DNA of 42,669 bases, taken from positions 1 to 42,669 of the forward strand of contig VGGQ01000005.1 of assembly GCA_016868535.1 (NCBI GenBank), in the 5' to 3' direction. Numbering within the stretch: the stretch's first letter is position 1; every line of letters begins with the position of its first letter. The notes under the pieces are model-generated. The model had not been told where the DNA came from. It made no database searches and worked only from the letters and a program-made list of their open reading frames with translations. This DNA is from Bacteroidota bacterium (GTDB lineage: Bacteria; Bacteroidota; Bacteroidia; NS11-12g; UBA955). A program made the translations under genes and the position numbers. Positions 40,813 to 42,669 of this stretch are shown here, piece by piece.

Positions 40813-41335
40813 TCACAGCAGGGAATTTTTCCTCATTTTTATAATACTTTGTCCAATGCTGCATTCCATACAACGACGTTTTTCGCAAAAGAGCTGATGC
40901 AAACCCAGCAAAGACTGGCTGTCATAGACACTGCTGTTACCAAAACCCAACTTCTGTCAGCTGCGGATTATTTTGTTGCATTCGGACGGCAATGTTGATG
41001 AAGGTCCATGGCTTTCCCCTGCGTGGCCGTATCGTTATGGTATCGGGCATATGCAAACCGCAAAGGCAGGATGGCATTAATGATGAGGCCTTCCGGGGTA
41101 TCATCCCCGACGGTGGCAGAACGCGGGGCGCAAGCGTAATCAAAGCGGTAGTGGGTTTCTCAGTAGGCATGCGGTTTTTGGCACAGCAACCGTTTGAGAT
41201 CCGCAACAGAATCCATTTCCATCATTGAGCTGAAAAGGCCGGTTTGCTCCAGCACGGCTGATAACTGCGCGATACGCATGGTGGGAAAATTAGGGGGCCT
41301 CATTTGTTTAATTTCAGTTACTTGTAGCAACTCAT
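40813..41335 (-). pseudogene. Truncated, frameshifted remnant of a DUF2851-family protein (C-terminal part only)
   Basis: Conceptual translation: EIKQMRPPNFPTMRIAQLSAVLEQTGLFSSMMEMDSVADLKRLLCQKPHAY*ETHYRFDYACAPRSATVGDDTPEGLIINAILPLRFAYARYHNDTATQGKAMDLHQH (frameshift near 41000) LPSECNKIIRS*QKLGFGNSSVYDSQSLLGLHQLFCEKRRCMECSIGQSIIK. Two in-frame TGA, one frameshift, no N-terminal half. Confidence 0.75.
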
Positions 41336-41376
41336 TTAATTTTTAGTCAAAAAAACAGACTAGGGATTGTTGGTAT

Positions 41377-41583
41377 TTATGAAACGTGACTGCTTTCTAA
41401 ACTATTTTGAATATTGTAAGCACTCTTGAAATCTCGTAACTCTACGGTGATATTTTTATTTTTAGCACCGTGATTTGTAAAGTCTTTTATCAGTTTTAAT
41501 ACATCATAATCAATATAGACAGTATTTTTAGCACTAATAACTACAGTTGAATTTTCAGGCAAATGTGCCAATGTTTGCTTAAC
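41377..41583 (-). pseudogene. Detached STAS-domain C-terminus of a SulP-family transporter
   Basis: KQTLAHLPENSTVVISAKNTVYIDYDVLKLIKDFTNHGAKNKNITVELRDFKSAYNIQNSLESSHVS*: SulP C-terminal STAS pattern, lacking its first strand and linker, out of frame with the upstream membrane domain. Confidence 0.7.
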
Positions 41584-41710
41584 GGTTTACGGCTTGGCGA
41601 AGTCAGGGCTTTGAAAACCGTCAGCCCAAATTTAGCACAAATGTTGATGGAAGTACAAATGCTCAATTACTTCCATCTGCCCTGCTTTTGCCAAACCCAT
41701 ATTAGTGGCT
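41577..41710. repeat. Structured imperfect-palindromic element (attC-like or small mobile element) within the SulP locus
   Basis: Outer stem GGCTTGGCGAAGTCAGGGC (41591-41609) pairs with GCCCTGCTTTTGCCAAACC (41679-41697), 17/19 positions including 2 G-T. Inner perfect 10-bp stem GATGGAAGTA/TACTTCCATC (41646-41655 / 41668-41677). Minus-strand end GTTAAGC matches the GTTRRRY core of integron attC sites; the opposite end does not match RYYYAAC well. Confidence 0.5.
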
Positions 41711-42669
41711 GATTTTTTTCTGCCTTATTTTTTTGAAAGCATATTTTACCACAAAATAAATAATTAATGCAGATAATACACCTGTTAAAAAGTCTGTGAG
41801 TGGTACCATTACTGCTGTATAAAGCATCATTGAAAACTCAAATTTTCCGAGATGCTTTATTTCTTTAATCTCTGCTGGCTTAATCATATTGCTTGCTACC
41901 CATACTAATATACCGCCAATACAAGCCATAGGAACTAACTCTAAATATTGAGCTAAATAATATGCCATTACCAGTTTTAAAATAGCTTTAAAATATCCTG
42001 CTAATGGTGTTCTTGCTCCCGATTTAATACTTGTTGCTGTTCGTGCCAATGCACCGGTGCAGGGAAATCCTTGCACTAATGGAACAAGAACTTGCACCAA
42101 TCCTTGCCCGAAAAATTCTTTGTCAGGATTAAACGGTGTTTTATCGTTTTTAGCTAACCTATCTGCCATTGAAGAACATAAAATACTTTCTACCCCTGAA
42201 ACAAATACAATTGCAAAAACAAAATAGCAGATATCGTAAATTACGCCACCTGTTATTTCAGGTAAAATAGGTAATTGTATTTTGAAAAAATTATTAGGTA
42301 TAGAACCGTATAAGTCTCTTACAAGAATAATTTTTTTGTCGGCTAATACGGTAGCAGATAGCAATGTAGCTGTGCCCATAGCAATTACAGGACCCGGAAT
42401 AAATATAGAGATACGCAATAATATTTTTGCCAAAGCAAATGTCAATAAGCCTAAAAAGATTGTCCAAACATTAATTACATCTGAATGACTGAGCATATAT
42501 TTAAATTTATCTACGAGTCCTCTTGAACTATCACCCACCAAAGCTGCATAGGAGTCTAATCCAAGTATGTCTTTAAAATTAGTAGCAGCTATTGCTACTG
42601 CAATACCTACTGTAAACCCAACAATAATGGAATTAGGAACAAGTTTGGCGTATTTTCCTATACCATATA
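41702..42669 (-). CDS. SulP-family inorganic anion transporter, membrane domain (5' end beyond the window; 3' end truncated before STAS)
   Basis: Open to the window edge: YGIGKYAKLVPNSIIVGFTVGIAVAIAATNF...PNNFFKIQLP...VFVSGVESILCSSMADRL...GQGLVQVLVPLVQGFPCTGALARTATSIKSGARTPLAG; stops at KKIRQKKISH* inside the boundary of the structured element. Confidence 0.88.
   Translation of the reverse strand, partial: YGIGKYAKLVPNSIIVGFTVGIAVAIAATNFKDILGLDSYAALVGDSSRGLVDKFKYMLSHSDVINVWTIFLGLLTFALAKILLRISIFIPGPVIAMGTATLLSATVLADKKIILVRDLYGSIPNNFFKIQLPILPEITGGVIYDICYFVFAIVFVSGVESILCSSMADRLAKNDKTPFNPDKEFFGQGLVQVLVPLVQGFPCTGALARTATSIKSGARTPLAGYFKAILKLVMAYYLAQYLELVPMACIGGILVWVASNMIKPAEIKEIKHLGKFEFSMMLYTAVMVPLTDFLTGVLSALIIYFVVKYAFKKIRQKKISH

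Noticed and set aside
40957-41162. TGA decoded as Trp (genetic code 4-like recoding) in the DUF2851 remnant
   Set aside because: Other genes in the window end in TGA (e.g. ftsI, mraY, the ECF sigma factor), and the remnant also has a frameshift and a missing N-terminal half; decay is simpler.
40937-41228. Small ORFs (89 aa minus, 78 aa plus) in the gap after lhgO
   Set aside because: Off-frame readings across the DUF2851-like pseudogene; homology follows a different, frameshifted path.
41377-41571. Stand-alone STAS-domain regulator (anti-sigma antagonist)
   Set aside because: Homology starts mid-domain with no good start codon and matches a SulP C-terminus next to a SulP membrane domain; a detached remnant is more likely.
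1-42669. CRISPR arrays, rRNA, tRNA, transposases or phage genes
   Set aside because: None recognised by eye; a CRISPR finder, tRNAscan-SE and Infernal run would settle this.

Overview
The window is mostly a core chromosomal segment of a Bacteroidota-type bacterium. Evidence: two proteins with T9SS type A sorting tails, TAnnTTTG promoter-like boxes, and mDAP-type MurE plus DapF. Its centre is a compact, near-complete dcw (division and cell wall) cluster on the + strand: mraZ, rsmH, ftsL-like, ftsI (PASTA), murE, mraY, murD, ftsW, murG, murC, ftsQ, ftsA, ftsZ (about 16.6-31.6 kb). Left of it are a secreted beta-helix/PKD protein, clpC, dnaB, a DegP/HtrA protease, an ECF sigma factor / membrane protein / dapF operon, a secreted beta-propeller T9SS protein, lipA and an outer-membrane-like protein. 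Right of it are a minus-strand operon (glycosyltransferase, MFS, conserved hypothetical, CCG Fe-S protein), a Ycf48/BNR-like protein, an FAD oxidoreductase with a GT2, a SprT-like protein and lhgO. The last ~1.9 kb differs: a decayed, truncated DUF2851-like pseudogene abuts an AT-rich segment with a SulP transporter whose membrane domain and STAS domain are separated by a ~130 bp strongly structured, attC-like element. The items most worth checking are (i) two oppositely oriented clusters of 10-bp-phased AAAGTGGG repeats (candidate MraZ boxes) flanking a candidate promoter and a perfect DnaA-box 9-mer upstream of mraZ, and (ii) the structured element in the split SulP gene. I saw no CRISPR array, rRNA, tRNA or transposase, and no convincing novel multi-gene system.
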